From Pseudomonas baetica (GTDB taxonomy: Bacteria; Pseudomonadota; Gammaproteobacteria; Pseudomonadales; Pseudomonadaceae): a stretch of DNA of 64,000 bases. Position numbers and translations under genes: made by a program. This document shows, piece after piece, positions 62,539 to 64,000 of this stretch (its first letter is position 1; each line of letters opens with the position of its first letter). The stretch covers positions 186,001 through 250,000 of the forward strand of contig NZ_PHHE01000001.1 of NCBI RefSeq assembly GCF_002813455.1, read 5' to 3'. The notes beneath the pieces were generated by a model, which searched no databases, was not told the origin of the DNA, and was given only the letters and a program-made list of their open reading frames with translations.

Positions 62539-63025
62539 GGGTTTACTGCTTCTAAAAATGGGCAGGTGTGCTTTTTAAGTATTGTAGGTAACTAACGCTA
62601 TGGGCTTCGTAACAAGGTCTTGGCAGTTAATATAAGTGCTGCCAGATCAATGTTTGATCATTGTTGGGATTTAGTGTGTGAGCGGGTTTGTTTTTGTCGA
62701 ATAACAGCGGAATGTTATTGTGGATATCGCCAGCAAGTAACAGCGTCTGACCCGGATTTAGAGCGTTTATGGCCGTAGGAGCGTTGCGCAAGCGCCTATT
62801 GAAGAGGTTGCATATAGTCACAAAATCGCGCAGGGATTAAACCGATCGCCGGGGTCTGAAGGCAGTCTGTGTTTGGTGGTGGTCGGTTTTTTGTGGGAAT
62901 AATCCTCAATGCTTGTAGGGAATGTCTCTCGCTGCAAGTGCTCGCTAACCTTGGCATGCCATCGATCAGTTGAGTCGGCTATTGTGCCTGTTCTAAAAAT
63001 TCGAACAGCGAAACTGGACTTGCCC
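62539..63025. other. AT-rich intergenic region
   Basis: No gene is well supported. A 64-residue minus-strand frame (62627-62821) begins with GTG and lacks a ribosome site. The region must hold the promoter of the response regulator at 63026. Confidence 0.4.
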
Positions 63026-63652
63026 ATGAATAAAGTGCTGATCGTGGATGATCACCCCGTCATTCGTCTTGCTGTGCGTATGCTGATGGAACGTCATGGC
63101 TACGAAGTTATTGCAGAAACGGATAATGGCGTGGATGCGTTACAACTGGCTCGCGAACAAATGCCGGATATTGTCATTCTGGATATTGGAATACCGAAAC
63201 TTGATGGTCTGGAAGTTATTGCGCGTTTGGCGTCGACCGCGATGCCGATGAAGGTTCTGGTGCTGACGTCTCAGGCACCGGGTCATTTTTCAATGCGCTG
63301 CATGCAGTCCGGGGCGGCGGGATATGTGTGCAAACAACAGGATTTGACCGAGCTGCTCAGCGCCATCAAGGCGGTACTGTCCGGCTACAGTTATTTTCCC
63401 AATCAGGCCCTGCATACCGTACGTACCAGTCTGGGCAATGCCAGCGAAGCGGATATGGTGGACCGTCTTTCCGGGCGTGAAATGATGGTCTTGCAGCAAT
63501 TGGCCCGGGGAAAGACCAACAAGGAAATTGCCGATGGCATGTTTCTCAGCAACAAGACGGTCAGCACCTATAAAACCCGTTTGTTACTCAAACTCAATGC
63601 ACGCTCTCTGGTGGACCTGATCGAGTTGGCGCAACGTAATGGTCTGGTCTGA
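63026..63652 (+). CDS. NarL/FixJ-type response regulator
   Basis: This 208-residue regulator has a receiver domain (DD in LIVDDHPVIRLAV, phosphoacceptor Asp in IVILDIGIPKLDG, Lys in GYVCKQQD) and a C-terminal LuxR HTH (LSGREMMVLQQLARGKTNKE then IADGMFLSNKTVSTYKTRLL). ATG 63026 gives the usual start MNKVLIVDDH. No sensor kinase gene is beside it in the window, so it looks like an orphan or its partner lies outside. The sequence resembles BvgA/EvgA-type regulators. Confidence 0.9.
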   Translation: MNKVLIVDDHPVIRLAVRMLMERHGYEVIAETDNGVDALQLAREQMPDIVILDIGIPKLDGLEVIARLASTAMPMKVLVLTSQAPGHFSMRCMQSGAAGYVCKQQDLTELLSAIKAVLSGYSYFPNQALHTVRTSLGNASEADMVDRLSGREMMVLQQLARGKTNKEIADGMFLSNKTVSTYKTRLLLKLNARSLVDLIELAQRNGLV

Positions 63653-63708
63653 GCTGGTTTTGCGCTGATGGGGTCATGGGCCGATCAAACCAGCTAGCCG
63701 CAGAAAGT

Positions 63709-63735
63709 GAAAAGCCTCCGTTTCGGGAGGCTTTC
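63709..63735. terminator. Bidirectional terminator
   Basis: AAAGCCTCC and GGAGGCTTT pair with a 6-nt loop between the response regulator and the small minus-strand gene, which converge. Confidence 0.75.
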
Positions 63736-63740
63736 AAGTA

Positions 63741-63917
63741 TCAGAGATCAAAATCGTAATCGGCCAATTGCTTTTGCAGTCGGCGCTCCTCAAGCATGTT
63801 ATCGATAGTGCGGCGCTTGTTTAGATTGGTTTTAGCGACTTCGACCACCGGTTCGGCATCAGGCTCTGCGGCAACGAAGTCGTCTTCTACATCCAGTGTT
63901 TCTTTGTCAGTACTCAT
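63741..63917 (-). CDS. PA3496-family small protein (putative envelope integrity)
   Basis: This 58-residue acidic protein starts MSTDKETLDVEDDFVAAEPD and ends with the diagnostic RRTIDNMLEERRLQKQLADY followed by DFDL. The C-terminal blocks, LEERRLQK and DYDFDL, are characteristic of PA3496-like proteins of Pseudomonas, which are annotated as putative envelope-integrity proteins without experiment that I know. It has no TM segment. The stop (63741-63743) is 6 bp from the terminator hairpin. Confidence 0.85.
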   Translation of the reverse strand: MSTDKETLDVEDDFVAAEPDAEPVVEVAKTNLNKRRTIDNMLEERRLQKQLADYDFDL

Positions 63918-64000
63918 ACAAGGTTGACTCCCGGCTAATACTGCCTTTGGCGCTCCTTATATCGGTAATGCAGCGACGGGTAAAAAAGATTTTTTCAATC

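Noticed and set aside
62627..62821. 64-residue minus-strand frame in the AT-rich gap
   Set aside because: It begins with GTG, lacks a Shine-Dalgarno, has no family features and lies in an AT-rich gap.

Overview
The window is a high-GC gammaproteobacterial chromosome segment, almost certainly from a Pseudomonas of the fluorescens group. The evidence is the many REP/REPIN palindromes of the Pseudomonas type (core GTGGGAGCGGGCTTGCTCGCGA and variants), the acidic amino-acid locus aauRS/aatJQMP, glpFKRD, and a right-hand block (argF - FdhF-like oxidoreductase - grxD - bfr - bfd - peroxiredoxin - rnt - pyrC - motY - argG) whose gene order matches the P. aeruginosa PA3525-PA3538 neighbourhood as I remember it. 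I found no rRNA, tRNA, CRISPR array or replication origin.

Layout. 1-1470: an IS256-family element inserted inside a REPIN, with a visible 9-bp target duplication. 1.5-2.9 kb: a ferric-siderophore reductase and its PadR/YqjI-like regulator, with an 18-bp perfect palindrome upstream. 3.3-10.3 kb: a six-gene CS1/CblA-type (class 5, alpha) fimbrial operon in the order major pilin - usher - tip/initiator 1 - chaperone - second pilin - tip/initiator 2. 10.3-15.4 kb: a 1679-residue protein ending in LRR and NEL (E3 ubiquitin ligase) domains; its Shine-Dalgarno lies in a 10-bp hairpin and overlaps a perfect RsmA/RsmE motif. 15.5-18.7 kb: a divergent class A penicillin-binding protein. 19-26 kb: ordinary metabolic and transport genes (amino-acid permease, FMN glutamate-synthase-like protein, LuxR regulator, nitrilase-family amidase, Nudix, LysE, GNAT). 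26.1-29.6 kb: a solitary 1156-residue protein of Ig-like modules with a Trp/Tyr-rich C-terminus and a less GC-rich look, the least explained gene here. 29.9-33.3 kb: MetR, an alpha/beta hydrolase, a DsbA/FrnE-like oxidoreductase and GlpM.

33.3-40.2 kb is the acidic amino-acid module. AauS/AauR sense glutamate/aspartate and should drive aatJQMP from a sigma-54 promoter that is readable upstream of aatJ, with two TTCGG-N4-CCGAA sites further upstream. 40.2-43 kb holds an MFS exporter with an overlapping NTF2-like gene and a divergent LysR gene. 43.1-48.3 kb is the glycerol cluster glpD-glpR-glpK-glpF (all minus strand), with a GlpR-type palindrome in front of glpD. 48.6-52 kb: YbaK, a PhzF-family protein, an Fe/polyamine-type ABC ATPase translationally coupled to argF. 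52.5-61.7 kb: the conserved block ending in argG. It contains a molybdopterin oxidoreductase broken by a 1-nt deletion in a G7 tract, and ArgR-type half-sites before both argF and argG. 61.8-64 kb: an AT-rich islet with an unknown two-TM protein, an orphan LuxR-type response regulator, and a 58-residue PA3496-family gene.

All calls rest on reading translated sequences and motifs by eye; no database search was run.
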